Source: Sphingobium sp052327305 (lineage in GTDB: Bacteria; Pseudomonadota; Alphaproteobacteria; Sphingomonadales; Sphingomonadaceae). Taken from it: a stretch of 64,000 nucleotides of DNA. The translations under genes and the position numbers were made by a program. Below are positions 1 through 8,400 of this stretch, piece after piece. Numbering within the stretch: the first letter of the stretch is position 1; every line of letters starts with the position of its first letter. The notes under the pieces were generated by a model. It saw only the letters and a program-made list of their open reading frames with translations, had not been told where the DNA came from and did no database searches. Where the stretch lies: contig NZ_CP182486.1 of assembly GCF_052327305.1 (NCBI RefSeq), forward strand, positions 434,001 to 498,000, written 5' to 3'.

Positions 1-1158
1 TCGCGCAACCGTGAATTCGTGGGCTATGCCGGCCTGAACGTCGCGTTGCTGGACGGGCGGTTCCGCAATCGCATCGCTTATGGTTATACCGACACCGACC
101 GCGACAACTTCAATCCCGCGCTTGCGCGGAGGCAGACATTCGACGCGGCGGGCAAGAACCGCCGGCTGGAGTATCAGGGCAGCCTGGCTATCGTGCCCGG
201 CGTAGAAGCTTTGTTCGGCGCGGAAAACGAGGTCAGCCGCTTCCGCAGCGTCTCCCCTCCCGCCAGTCTGGCAACCCCGGTTCCAGCGCCTGCGCGCGGA
301 CGGGCCGAGATCACCAGCTTCTACGGCCAGCTCAATCTCACCCCGACGGAAGGGCTGACGCTAACGGGCGGGCTGCGCAATGACGACCATAACCGGTTTG
401 GCTCGCGAACCCTGTTCGCTGGCGGAGGCGTCTGGGCACTGCCGACCGGCACTGTGCTCCGCGCAAGCTATTCCGAAGGGTTCAAGGCGCCGACGCTTTA
501 CCAGCTCTTCTCGGAATATGGGAACCAGACCCTTGACCCTGAACAGGCACATGGATGGGAAGCAGGCACCGAGCAGCGCTTTCTCGATGGAAAAGTCAGC
601 CTGGGCGCGACCTATTTTGAGCGTCGCTCGCGAGACCTGATCGTCTTCGCCAGTTGCTCAACGACAACCGTAGACCCGCTCTGCTTCATGCCTGGGAGCA
701 GCACCCAGCGGCGTTTTGGATATTATGAAAACGTCGCCCGTGCGTTCGCCCAAGGCATCGAGGCAGCAGGACATGTTGCCATCAGCGACGCGCTATCCAT
801 AGATGGCAACTACAGCTGGACGCTATCCGAGGATCGCTCCCAGGGCTCCGCGAATTTTGGAAAGCAACTTGCTCGTCGCCCGCGTCACGCGTGGAATATC
901 AGCGCGCAGTACAGCATTCCTAAGGGGCCGTCTCTCGGAGCAGCCGTGCGATGGGCAGGCGAAAGCTTCGACAATGCCAGCAATAGCACGCGGCTCGCCC
1001 CCTACACGCTGGTCGATCTGCGCATAGAGATGCCCGTGTCCGAAGAAGTCCGCTTTTTCGTGCGCGGCGAGAATGTCTTCGACGAGAAATACGAGACGAT
1101 CTATCGCTATGGCACACTGGGCCGGAGCATCTACGCCGGCCTGCGAGGTCGGTTCTGA
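1..1158 (+). CDS. btuB: TonB-dependent vitamin B12 receptor, C-terminal part (5' truncated)
   Basis: The reading frame is open from the first base, so the gene begins before the window. The visible 385 residues are alternating amphipathic strands of an outer-membrane beta-barrel, and they end in the aromatic residue expected for barrel insertion (GLRGRF). Stretches such as YSEGFKAPTLYQLFSEYG and GENVFDEKYE are typical of the BtuB/siderophore receptor barrel. The plug, TonB box and signal peptide lie upstream and cannot be judged. The cobalamin assembly genes that follow, with the next start overlapping this stop by one base, make B12 or cobinamide the likely ligand. A haem or siderophore receptor is the alternative. 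The B12 assignment therefore rests mainly on context. Confidence 0.8.
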   Translation, partial: SRNREFVGYAGLNVALLDGRFRNRIAYGYTDTDRDNFNPALARRQTFDAAGKNRRLEYQGSLAIVPGVEALFGAENEVSRFRSVSPPASLATPVPAPARGRAEITSFYGQLNLTPTEGLTLTGGLRNDDHNRFGSRTLFAGGGVWALPTGTVLRASYSEGFKAPTLYQLFSEYGNQTLDPEQAHGWEAGTEQRFLDGKVSLGATYFERRSRDLIVFASCSTTTVDPLCFMPGSSTQRRFGYYENVARAFAQGIEAAGHVAISDALSIDGNYSWTLSEDRSQGSANFGKQLARRPRHAWNISAQYSIPKGPSLGAAVRWAGESFDNASNSTRLAPYTLVDLRIEMPVSEEVRFFVRGENVFDEKYETIYRYGTLGRSIYAGLRGRF

Positions 1159-1772
1159 TGGGCTTCTTCACAAAGATTGGAAACCGCTCACGGCAGCGCT
1201 TAACAGGCGCGGCCGATGGCACCACTGCCACCTTGTGGATCGTCATCCTTACTCTCGCCAGCACAGTGACCACAGTTGCGCTGGCCTGCGCCACACCGTT
1301 CACTGCCCTGGCAGCGCTGGCCGCCACGCAGATGCGCGGGCGGGACGGTATCCCGCTCATGGTCGTTGCGTGGGCCGCAAGTCAGCTCGTCGGCTTCGGT
1401 TTGCATGATTATCCACGGGATGCGACGACGCTGGCATGGGCAGCCGCACTCTGCATGGCGGCGGTTGCCTGTGTCGTCGCGGCCAGGCACGTCACAATCC
1501 GTATGCAGAGCCCTTCCATGCTCGCGCGGATTGTCGTGGCCTATCTGGTCGCGTCCGTGACGTTCAAGGCGGTCATTCTGCTCTGGTCGTTCGGGCTGGG
1601 AGGTGTTGATACCGCCTTGTCTCCGGCGATCAACGCCCGCCAGTTTGTGCGTAATGGTGAGATCCTCGTCGCGCTCTACGGGTTGTGTCGGGCACTGCTC
1701 GCAATCGGGATGCCAGGCATCCCGCGTGACGGGGGCACGTCCGGGGAACGCGGGTCCGTGGCGATATGCTGA
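1158..1772 (+). CDS. Predicted inner-membrane protein of the cobalamin locus
   Basis: This 204-residue protein begins on the last base of the btuB stop codon, so translation is probably coupled. It has about five hydrophobic segments (near residues 20-45, 52-70, 78-98, 122-145 and 165-182) and a short polar tail rich in Gly and Arg. I do not recognise the family. It lacks the signature of CbtA and of ECF substrate-binding subunits that I would look for, yet its place between a B12 receptor and cobT suggests a role in cobalt, cobinamide or cobalamin passage across the inner membrane. That role is inferred from position only. Confidence 0.75.
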   Translation: MGFFTKIGNRSRQRLTGAADGTTATLWIVILTLASTVTTVALACATPFTALAALAATQMRGRDGIPLMVVAWAASQLVGFGLHDYPRDATTLAWAAALCMAAVACVVAARHVTIRMQSPSMLARIVVAYLVASVTFKAVILLWSFGLGGVDTALSPAINARQFVRNGEILVALYGLCRALLAIGMPGIPRDGGTSGERGSVAIC

Positions 1773-2173
1773 AGCGGAGCGGCGACGGCACAACAATCAT
1801 TATATGCAACACCTGTCGCCATTCCGCGAATGAGAGAGAAGACGCCGATGGGCGGAGGGGTGGAGCGCGCCTAGCCGAAGCGCTCCGCCGTATTATGGCC
1901 CAAAGCTCCGGCCATGACGGCATTGCCATGGAGGAGATGGCTTGCCTCTTCGCCTGTGGGGACTTCTGCACGGTTCATTTGCGGGCCTCTGAAAAAATCG
2001 GCTACATCCTTGGCCGTTTCGAGCCGACCGACGAAGCCGCGCAGGCCCTCCTCGATTATGCAAAGGCCTATGCGGCAAGCGCGGAGGGACAAGTGCCGTT
2101 CCGCGAATGGCCGGACGGGGTGAAGGGCCATTTCATCGCCCGCACGCCGCCACCGGGCTATATCGTCGCATGA
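1766..2173 (+). CDS. DUF1636-family metal-binding protein
   Basis: This 135-residue protein carries five cysteines in a DUF1636 pattern: C14-x2-C17 near the start (IICNTCRHS), then C60, C64 and C68 (ACLFACGDFC). DUF1636 proteins are small predicted Fe-S or metal-binding proteins repeatedly found in cobalamin gene clusters of alphaproteobacteria; their reaction is not known. The start overlaps the preceding membrane-protein gene by seven bases, and the stop overlaps the cobT start (ATGA), so this gene sits inside a single operon with them. The ATG used is the only start that keeps the first cysteine pair with a short leader. No convincing ribosome binding site is seen. Confidence 0.75.
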   Translation: MLKRSGDGTTIIICNTCRHSANEREDADGRRGGARLAEALRRIMAQSSGHDGIAMEEMACLFACGDFCTVHLRASEKIGYILGRFEPTDEAAQALLDYAKAYAASAEGQVPFREWPDGVKGHFIARTPPPGYIVA

Positions 2174-3180
2174 GCGCGTTCGACACGGTTGCCGCATTCG
2201 AGCAGGCACTGGCGGATCTCCCGCCTCCGGACGCCGCTGCCCGCGCTGCGGCCATGGCCCGGCAGGCGGAACTGACCAAGCCACCCGGTTCGCTTGGCCG
2301 GCTCGAAGAGATTGCGATATTCATAGCGGGCTGGCACGGGAATGTTCGTCCCAAGATCGAGCGCGGGCGCGCGCTGGTTTTTGCGGGCAATCACGGCGTG
2401 GTCGCGCGAGGAGTGAGCGCCTTTCCCGCTGAAGTCACCGGACAAATGGTCGCGAACTTCGCGGCGGGGGGCGCCGCCATCAATGCGCTCGCTGCTGCTG
2501 CGGGTTTGGACCTTGCTGTCGTTTCTCTCGATCTCGACCAGCCCACCGCAGACTTCACCCACGCGCCGGCAATGACCGACGCGGAGTGCCTCGCGGCAGT
2601 CAATGCCGGTGCAGCGGCCGTAGGCGATGCGGATTTGCTCGTGCTGGGCGAGATGGGCATCGGCAACTCCACGGCTGCCGCCGCCCTCGCCGCCGCGAGT
2701 TTCGGTGGAACCGGCGCCGACTGGGCAGGTCCGGGAACCGGGATGGATGCCGCAGGAGTCGCGCGCAAGGCCGAGGTGGTCGACGCGGCACTGGCTCGCC
2801 ACGCCGGCCAATTCGGTTCCGCCTTTGAGATATTGCGTCGCGTCGGCGGCAGGGAAATCGCGGCGATCGCGGGCGCGCTCCTCACCGCGCGCAAAAGCCG
2901 CGTTCCCGTCCTGTTGGACGGCTTCATCAGCACCAGTGCGATCGCACCCCTCGCGCGCTATGCGCCGGCCATCACGGAACATTGCCTCGCCGGCCATTGT
3001 TCAGCGGAGCCCGGGCATCGCCGCTTGCTAGACCGGTTGGGCCTTGCCCCTCTTCTTTCTCTGGACATGCGATTGGGTGAAGGGAGTGGCGCAGCGGTCG
3101 CGGCGCAGATCGTGCGCTCGGCCCTTGCCATGCATGAGAACATGGCGACTTTTGCCGAAGCCGGCATAGCTGCCGGATGA
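2170..3180 (+). CDS. cobT: Nicotinate-nucleotide--dimethylbenzimidazole phosphoribosyltransferase
   Basis: CobT transfers the ribose-phosphate of nicotinate mononucleotide to 5,6-dimethylbenzimidazole, giving alpha-ribazole phosphate for the lower ligand of cobalamin. The 336-residue protein shows the family signatures in order: KPPGSLGRLE, AGNHGV, GEMGIGNST, and the C-terminal AEPGH and RLGEGSGAA segments, the first holding the probable catalytic Glu. The frame extends further upstream, but the ATG at 2170 gives the usual N-terminus (MSAFDTVAAFEQAL) and forms an ATGA overlap with the DUF1636 stop. The length is normal for the family. The next gene starts four bases before this stop. Confidence 0.95.
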   Translation: MSAFDTVAAFEQALADLPPPDAAARAAAMARQAELTKPPGSLGRLEEIAIFIAGWHGNVRPKIERGRALVFAGNHGVVARGVSAFPAEVTGQMVANFAAGGAAINALAAAAGLDLAVVSLDLDQPTADFTHAPAMTDAECLAAVNAGAAAVGDADLLVLGEMGIGNSTAAAALAAASFGGTGADWAGPGTGMDAAGVARKAEVVDAALARHAGQFGSAFEILRRVGGREIAAIAGALLTARKSRVPVLLDGFISTSAIAPLARYAPAITEHCLAGHCSAEPGHRRLLDRLGLAPLLSLDMRLGEGSGAAVAAQIVRSALAMHENMATFAEAGIAAG

Positions 3181-3731
3181 CAAGCTTTCCGCTCTACCTG
3201 ATGCGCCACGGCGCTCCGGTGGAGAGTGGCCGGCTTCTGGGCTCGACAGACTGCAACGTGACGCCCGAGGGGATTGAGGCTTGCATCGCGCAAGCACGCG
3301 ACCTGTCACCGGCTGTCCTGATCTCCTCAGATCTGATCCGGGCGCGCCGATGTGCCGAGGCGTGCGGAGAGACCCACATCGAGCCTCGTTGGCGTGAACT
3401 CGACTTCGGCGAGTGGGACGGCCTCGCTCCTGCCAGCGTCGATCCGATGGCACTGGATCTCTTCTGGCAAGATCCAGACCGTCACCCGCCCCCCGGTGGC
3501 GAGCGGTGGTCCGCCCTCGTTATGCGAGTGGGCGCAGCGATTGATGCGCTGAGGCCGGCGCCCACGCTCGTCGTCACACATGGCGGAGCGATGCGTGCCG
3601 CTCTGGCGCATCTCTGCGGCTTGTCTCTATTGGCGGCATGGGCGTTCGATCTTCCCTATGCGTCGCTCCTCACTCTGAACGTCTGGGATGGCACCCCACG
3701 TCACGCCCAGATAATAGGGCTACGCTCATGA
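3177..3731 (+). CDS. cobC: Alpha-ribazole phosphatase / histidine phosphatase family
   Basis: This 184-residue cytosolic enzyme of the phosphoglycerate-mutase-like superfamily has the phosphohistidine motif RHG at residues 10-12 (LYLMRHGAP) and the second catalytic His in VVTHGGAMRA. Members in cobalamin operons remove the phosphate from alpha-ribazole phosphate or cobalamin phosphate. The function is assigned here because cobT precedes it and cobS follows, each with a four-base overlap. The sequence alone would allow only 'histidine phosphatase'. Note that the symbol cobC is also used in the Pseudomonas denitrificans scheme for the decarboxylase found further on. Confidence 0.88.
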   Translation: MTSFPLYLMRHGAPVESGRLLGSTDCNVTPEGIEACIAQARDLSPAVLISSDLIRARRCAEACGETHIEPRWRELDFGEWDGLAPASVDPMALDLFWQDPDRHPPPGGERWSALVMRVGAAIDALRPAPTLVVTHGGAMRAALAHLCGLSLLAAWAFDLPYASLLTLNVWDGTPRHAQIIGLRS

Positions 3732-4444
3732 GGGGCCTCTGGATCGCCCTCGCGTTTCTTACGCGCCTACCTGTGCCGAGAGTGGACGCGACTGCGGACA
3801 TGTTTGCCCGATCGGTGCGCTATTATCCCGCCATTGGGCTCGCAATCGGAGCGATTGTCGCGGTGGCCGGCTGGTTCGGCGCGTGGCTTCATCCCTGGCT
3901 AGGCGCGCTGGCCGCCCTGCTCGCCTGGGTCTGGGTGACCGGCGCGCTTCATCTGGATGGTCTGGGCGACCTCGCAGACGGACTCGGCGCGGCGCACGGC
4001 GACAAAGCGCGATTGCTTGCCGTCATGGCCGATCCGCACATCGGCAGCTTCGGCGTGGTGGCGATCGTGTTGCAGATTTTGTGTAAGCTCGTGATGCTCA
4101 GCTTACTCCTGCCGACATATTGGGCCGCGATCATCCTGATTCCGGCTGTGGCGCGGCTGGGACCGCTCTTCTGGGCTAGATATCTGCGCCCTCTTCGTTC
4201 TGACGGATTGGGAGCGGCCATGGCCAACGCGGTTCGCGGCAGTGACCTGATCTTAGGAGGCGTAGCACTCCTCCTCGCCTGCTTCGCGCTCCCCTGGCTT
4301 GCCATTGCGCCCATCATCCTCGCTTTTATCGGCTTCTGGTTCCGCTGGCGGATAGGCGGCATGACGGGAGACATGCATGGCGCTGGGATCGAGGTCGCCG
4401 AGAGCCTTTTATTGCTCGCCTGCGTCGTTCAGGCTGCCCGCTGA
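3728..4444 (+). CDS. cobS: Adenosylcobinamide-GDP ribazoletransferase (cobalamin synthase)
   Basis: CobS joins adenosylcobinamide-GDP with alpha-ribazole or its phosphate at the inner membrane, the last assembly step. The 238-residue protein is polytopic and has the diagnostic acidic motif DGLGDLADGLGA near residue 78, followed by DPHIGSFG. The start chosen is the ATG at 3728, which overlaps the cobC stop (ATGA) and gives the usual N-terminus MRGLWIALAFLTRLPVP; the frame itself is open further upstream. The 3' end overlaps the convergent cobQ gene by 16 bases, so the two operons meet tail to tail with no space for a terminator. Confidence 0.94.
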   Translation: MRGLWIALAFLTRLPVPRVDATADMFARSVRYYPAIGLAIGAIVAVAGWFGAWLHPWLGALAALLAWVWVTGALHLDGLGDLADGLGAAHGDKARLLAVMADPHIGSFGVVAIVLQILCKLVMLSLLLPTYWAAIILIPAVARLGPLFWARYLRPLRSDGLGAAMANAVRGSDLILGGVALLLACFALPWLAIAPIILAFIGFWFRWRIGGMTGDMHGAGIEVAESLLLLACVVQAAR

Positions 4445-5883
4445 GCAATCGCCAGTATCGCATCGACATCAAGCGCGCGCTCGATTGCTTCTCCGATCTC
4501 ATCAAGGGCAGCGTCGACATCGGAATGGTGATCCGGTCCTTGCCCCGCGACGCCGATCCTCGCGAGCCAGGCTGCGCGCTGCGCTGCCTCCCCCAGCAGC
4601 CCGTGAACATAGGTGCCAGCCACAAGTCCATCTGCGGTCAGCGCACCCTCCGCCCGGCCATCCGACAAGCGGCCCAGCGGGCGATCCGTTCCGCTACCGG
4701 TCGTCTGCCCGAGGTGGATTTCGTAACCACTAAAGGAAGCGCCTAGCGCCTCGCCGGTGACCTGCGTCAAGGTCTTGTCGTCACCCAGCACGGTCTCCAC
4801 GTCCAGCAGCCCTAGCCCTGTAGTCGTGCCCGCCGCCCCCTCAATGCCCAAAGGATCGGCGATCGTGCGCCCCAGCATCTGATAGCCCCCGCAAAGCCCC
4901 AGCACGGGTCGCTTCTTGCGGTGGTGCGCCAAAATATCGATGTCCCAGCCTTCGGCGCGCAGGAACGCCATGTCCGCCCGGCTCGCCTTCGAGCCCGCGA
5001 TGATAATCATCGCTGCATCAGGGATCGCCCTTCCCGGCGGCACCATCACCACCTCTACTCCCGGTTCCAGCTTCAGCGGATCAAGATCGTCGAAGTTGGC
5101 GATATGCGGCGTGATCGGGCAGGCAATGATCGCGCGATGCCCCCTCCCCACTACCGGATGATCGAGCACGACAGCATCTTCGCTCGGCAGGCGGCGTGCA
5201 GGAGCCAGCCATGGCACGATGCCAAGGGAGCGCCAGCCGGTGCGCTGCTCGATCGTCGCCATCCCCCCCGCGAACAAGGCCGGATCGCCCCGGAACTTGT
5301 TGATGAAAAAGCCGTGAACCATTGCAGCGTCCGCCGGGTCGAGCACGCTATGCGTGCCCACCAAGGAGGCGATGACGCCCCCACGATCTATGTCACCAGC
5401 GAGGATTACGGGGACATTAGCGGCACGCGCGAAGCCCATATTCGCAATGTCGCCGGCGCGCAGATTGGTTTCGGCAGGCGACCCTGCGCCCTCTATGACG
5501 ACAAGATCAGCTTCGTCCGCCAGCCGGCGATAGCTGGCCAACACCTCCTCCAGCAGGCCTTCGCGCCCTTCCCGCCAGCGCCCTGAGGTGAGCGTCCCGC
5601 GCACCTTCCCCCGAACAATGAGCTGCGAGACACGATCGCCCTCCGGCTTGAGCAGCACGGGGTTCATGTCGACACTTGCGGGAACGCGGCATGCGATTGC
5701 CTGCGTGGCCTGGGCGCGGCCGATTTCTCCTCCATCGAACGTTACGGCCGCATTGTTGCTCATGTTCTGAGGCTTGAAGGGGCGGACATTCAGCCCCCTG
5801 TTGGCAAATGCGCGGCACAGCCCGGCAACGAGAACCGACTTTCCTACTTCGGAGCCAGTGCCCTGTACCATTATCGCAGCCAT
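4429..5883 (-). CDS. cobQ: Cobyric acid synthase (glutamine-hydrolysing)
   Basis: CobQ (CbiP) amidates four carboxyl groups of adenosylcobyrinic acid a,c-diamide using glutamine and ATP. The N-terminus, from the ATG ending at 5883, is MAAIMVQGTGSEVGKS, the dethiobiotin-synthetase-like nucleotide loop. NMSNNAA and the DIDRGG motif follow. The C-terminal half is a class I glutamine amidotransferase with the nucleophile Cys in LGLCGGYQML and the His of YVHGLLG. The 484-residue length is normal. A longer in-frame extension to 5991 exists but would run through the cbiB coding region. The start lies inside the last 13 bases of cbiB, so cobD-cbiB-cobQ probably form one transcript. Confidence 0.95.
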   Translation of the reverse strand: MAAIMVQGTGSEVGKSVLVAGLCRAFANRGLNVRPFKPQNMSNNAAVTFDGGEIGRAQATQAIACRVPASVDMNPVLLKPEGDRVSQLIVRGKVRGTLTSGRWREGREGLLEEVLASYRRLADEADLVVIEGAGSPAETNLRAGDIANMGFARAANVPVILAGDIDRGGVIASLVGTHSVLDPADAAMVHGFFINKFRGDPALFAGGMATIEQRTGWRSLGIVPWLAPARRLPSEDAVVLDHPVVGRGHRAIIACPITPHIANFDDLDPLKLEPGVEVVMVPPGRAIPDAAMIIIAGSKASRADMAFLRAEGWDIDILAHHRKKRPVLGLCGGYQMLGRTIADPLGIEGAAGTTTGLGLLDVETVLGDDKTLTQVTGEALGASFSGYEIHLGQTTGSGTDRPLGRLSDGRAEGALTADGLVAGTYVHGLLGEAAQRAAWLARIGVAGQGPDHHSDVDAALDEIGEAIERALDVDAILAIAQRAA

Positions 5884-6809
5884 GCGATGCCTCCCGTCAG
5901 AATTGCCAACAAAAGACATGCGCGTAAATAAACCCGCAGCGCGCGGCGCACATCGCTTCCTGTTGATTGCCGCCCTTCCCCGCCTATCCACGGCTTTTCA
6001 TGGAGCACACCATCATAGGTGACTGGCCCCGCCAGAGAGAGCCCTAGCGCCCCTGCCATCGCAGCTTCGGGCCATCCCGCGTTGGGTGAGGCGTGGCGCG
6101 CATGATCGCGCCACGTCACGCGCCAACCGCCTTTGCCCGCGAGGCATATCAGCACGGCCGACAGTCGGGCGGGAATGAGATTGGCAACGTCGTCCGTCCG
6201 GGCAGCCGCCCAGCCAAAGGCCCGCCAGCGCGGCTCGCGATGACCGATCATGCTGTCCGCCGTGTTGATCGCCTTATAGGCCCACACACCTGGCAACCCG
6301 GCCACCAGCAACCAGAACAGGGGTGCGACGACACCGTCGCAGAAACTCTCCGAGAGGCTCTCGATTGCCGCGCGGGCAATGCCCGCTTCATCGAGCGCCT
6401 CGGTATCTCGCCCTACGATCATCGAAACGGCCCGCCGGGCCTGCGGCAAATCTCCCTGCCTCAGAGCATCGGCAACGGCCCGGACATGATAGTAGAGGCT
6501 GCGAGCAGCTATTCCCGGCCATGCGAACAGCGCGATGCCGATCCATGCCCCTCCGCCGAGAATCGAGTGGAGCAGGCGTTCGGCACCCACGCCTACTCCT
6601 GCAGTCACACCGTCCAGCACCACTATGGTCACAATGCCCAATAAGCGCCGGGCCTTGTCGGTACGCGCAGGGCTGTTCCAGTGCCGTTCGGCCCAATCAA
6701 GGAAGCGCGCAAACGCCCCGACCGGGTGCCCGACAAGAGCGTAAAGTCGCGACGGCCATCCGCACGCCGCGTCGATGAGCAGCGCCAGAAGTGCCACCGG
6801 CTCAGCCAT
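5871..6809 (-). CDS. cbiB: Adenosylcobinamide-phosphate synthase
   Basis: CbiB (CobD in the P. denitrificans scheme) attaches (R)-1-amino-2-propanol O-2-phosphate to cobyric acid at the inner membrane. The 312-residue protein has several hydrophobic segments and the family stretches GHPVGAFARFLDWAE, AVSMIVGRDTEALDE, ESLSESFCDGVVAPLFW and YKAINTADSMIGH. The start at 6809 (MAEPVALLALLIDAACGWP) overlaps the preceding decarboxylase stop by eight bases, supporting coupling. It uses the aminopropanol phosphate produced by the product of the gene just upstream. Confidence 0.94.
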   Translation of the reverse strand: MAEPVALLALLIDAACGWPSRLYALVGHPVGAFARFLDWAERHWNSPARTDKARRLLGIVTIVVLDGVTAGVGVGAERLLHSILGGGAWIGIALFAWPGIAARSLYYHVRAVADALRQGDLPQARRAVSMIVGRDTEALDEAGIARAAIESLSESFCDGVVAPLFWLLVAGLPGVWAYKAINTADSMIGHREPRWRAFGWAAARTDDVANLIPARLSAVLICLAGKGGWRVTWRDHARHASPNAGWPEAAMAGALGLSLAGPVTYDGVLHEKPWIGGEGRQSTGSDVRRALRVYLRACLLLAILTGGIAWLR

Positions 6810-7827
6810 TTGCGAGCGCCCGGTCCAATTGATCGAACGCCTGATCGTCACCTGGCAAACCAAAGCGCAGCCATCGCGCATTGGACGCAAAGGGCCGGGT
6901 CAGAATACCGGCGCGAGCCAGTCGCGCGAAAAGTTCTTCAGCGTTGGAGTGTTCGACCAGACGAAACAGCGGACTCTCACCGAGAGCCTTGAGGCCATGG
7001 CGCTCCAAAAGCTCATCCAGCCTCGCCGCCCGCGCCGCAAGTGCCCCGCGCGCTTCCGCGATCCATTGCGCGTCGGAATAGGCTGCGGTCCCCCATGCGA
7101 TGGCCTGCGTGCTAACGGGCCAATCGCCCAGCATTTCGCGGAAGCGCGCGAGAATGGCTGGCGGCGCGATCACGAAGCCCAACCGCACTCCCGCAAGCCC
7201 AAAGAACTTTCCAAAGGATCGCAACACGATCACGGGTGTCTCAGCGTCCTCTATGGGCAGGATGCTGGTTCCCGGATTGGCATCCGCAAAGGCTTCGTCA
7301 ATCACCAGCCAACCACCTGTGGCCTTCTGACGGGAAGCGATCTCGCGAAGGCGAGCAGGCTGAATCGTCCGGCCATCAGGATTGTTAGGATTGGCGAGGA
7401 GAAGCGTCCCTCCAGATTGGCAGCCGATGGCAGGGACATCCACAATGTCATTCGCGACTTCGCCATGAGTGCCGTAGCTGGGCGAGACTGCAACCAGAGG
7501 GGACGGCAGGCCGACCCCGCGCAACAGGCGGAGCGCGATTTCGCTGCCCGGAACGGCCGTGACGCTGGCGGCTGCCACGCCGAAATGGCGGGCCGCGCTC
7601 GCTTCAAGTGTGGCGAGGTCTGCGACATCCGGTAACGACGCCGGATCGAACAGGAGGTCGGCGGGCGGCTGCCATGGGTGCGGGTTGATGCCGGTGGAAA
7701 GGTCGATCCATGGCCGGGGCGCATTCGGCCAGACCTGCATAGCATCAGCCAGTCGGCCGCCATGCCTCCTGAACTTCTCGGCGGAGCCTGTCGATTCCTC
7801 TTGCGTCATCCTCCTCGCCATCGCCAT
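6802..7827 (-). CDS. cobD: L-threonine-O-3-phosphate decarboxylase, PLP-dependent
   Basis: This fold-type I PLP enzyme resembles histidinol-phosphate aminotransferase and, in cobalamin operons, decarboxylates threonine phosphate to aminopropanol phosphate (CobD in Salmonella, CobC in P. denitrificans). Visible features are the N-terminal HGGRL and DLSTGINPHPWQPP motifs, NPNNPDGR, LVIDEAFAD, and the PLP-lysine region SFGKFFGLAGVRLG. The total is 341 residues if the first ATG is used. Later ATGs at 7821 and 7809 are also possible; the last sits directly against an AGGAGG, too close for a normal ribosome site. It is divergent from cobU with only about 30 bases between starts. Confidence 0.9.
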   Translation of the reverse strand: MAMARRMTQEESTGSAEKFRRHGGRLADAMQVWPNAPRPWIDLSTGINPHPWQPPADLLFDPASLPDVADLATLEASAARHFGVAAASVTAVPGSEIALRLLRGVGLPSPLVAVSPSYGTHGEVANDIVDVPAIGCQSGGTLLLANPNNPDGRTIQPARLREIASRQKATGGWLVIDEAFADANPGTSILPIEDAETPVIVLRSFGKFFGLAGVRLGFVIAPPAILARFREMLGDWPVSTQAIAWGTAAYSDAQWIAEARGALAARAARLDELLERHGLKALGESPLFRLVEHSNAEELFARLARAGILTRPFASNARWLRFGLPGDDQAFDQLDRALANG

Positions 7828-7857
7828 TCAGACGCCAAACGGCAAGTCGGACCTTTC

Positions 7858-8382
7858 ATGACGCAGCAGGCAAGAACGACATTGGTGCTTGGCGGCGCCC
7901 GATCCGGCAAGAGCCGTCACGCACAGGCTCTGGCCGAACGCATGGCGCAGAGCCGGGTTTTCATTGCCACCGCTCAGGCTTTCGATGCGGAAATGCGCGA
8001 ACGGATCGCACGGCATCAGGCAAATCGCGATTCAAGCTGGTGGACGGTCGAGGCGCCCATCGCGCTGGCCGAGACCATTCTCCAGCATCGGGGGACATCA
8101 GGTGTCCTGCTTGTCGACTGCCTGACCCTGTGGCTCTCGAATCTTCTGCTGTCAGATCAAGATGTGGAGACGGCAGTTGATGCGCTGGTGACCGCAATCC
8201 GGGAATCGACCTTGCCGATCATCCTCGTCAGCAATGAGGTGGGCTATGGTATCGTGCCCGACAACGCGCTCGCGAGGCGATTTCGGGACGCCGCCGGCCA
8301 GCTCAACCAGAGGCTATCGGCAATTTGCGATGCCACGGTTCTGGTCGTTGCCGGTAACCCGATCACGATAAAGCAGCAATGA
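7858..8382 (+). CDS. cobU: Bifunctional adenosylcobinamide kinase / adenosylcobinamide-phosphate guanylyltransferase
   Basis: CobU (CobP) phosphorylates adenosylcobinamide and then converts it to the GDP form used by CobS. The 174-residue protein begins MTQQARTTLVLGGARSGKS with the P-loop GGARSGKS. RHQANRD then carries the guanylylated His, DCLTLWLSNLL is the Walker B region, and VSNEVGYGIVP plus a C-terminal VAGNP complete the family pattern. An in-frame extension back to 7678 would lie inside the divergent cobD gene and has no homology, so the ATG at 7858 is preferred. The enzyme is also the entry point for salvaged cobinamide, in line with the nearby receptor. Confidence 0.95.
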   Translation: MTQQARTTLVLGGARSGKSRHAQALAERMAQSRVFIATAQAFDAEMRERIARHQANRDSSWWTVEAPIALAETILQHRGTSGVLLVDCLTLWLSNLLLSDQDVETAVDALVTAIRESTLPIILVSNEVGYGIVPDNALARRFRDAAGQLNQRLSAICDATVLVVAGNPITIKQQ

Positions 8383-8400
8383 TCGGCTCGATGTAGTAGC

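Noticed and set aside
1..8400. Cobalamin riboswitch in the B12 locus
   Set aside because: I looked for the B12-box pattern GCCACTG in the gaps between genes and did not find it; the btuB leader, where it would be expected, lies outside the window.
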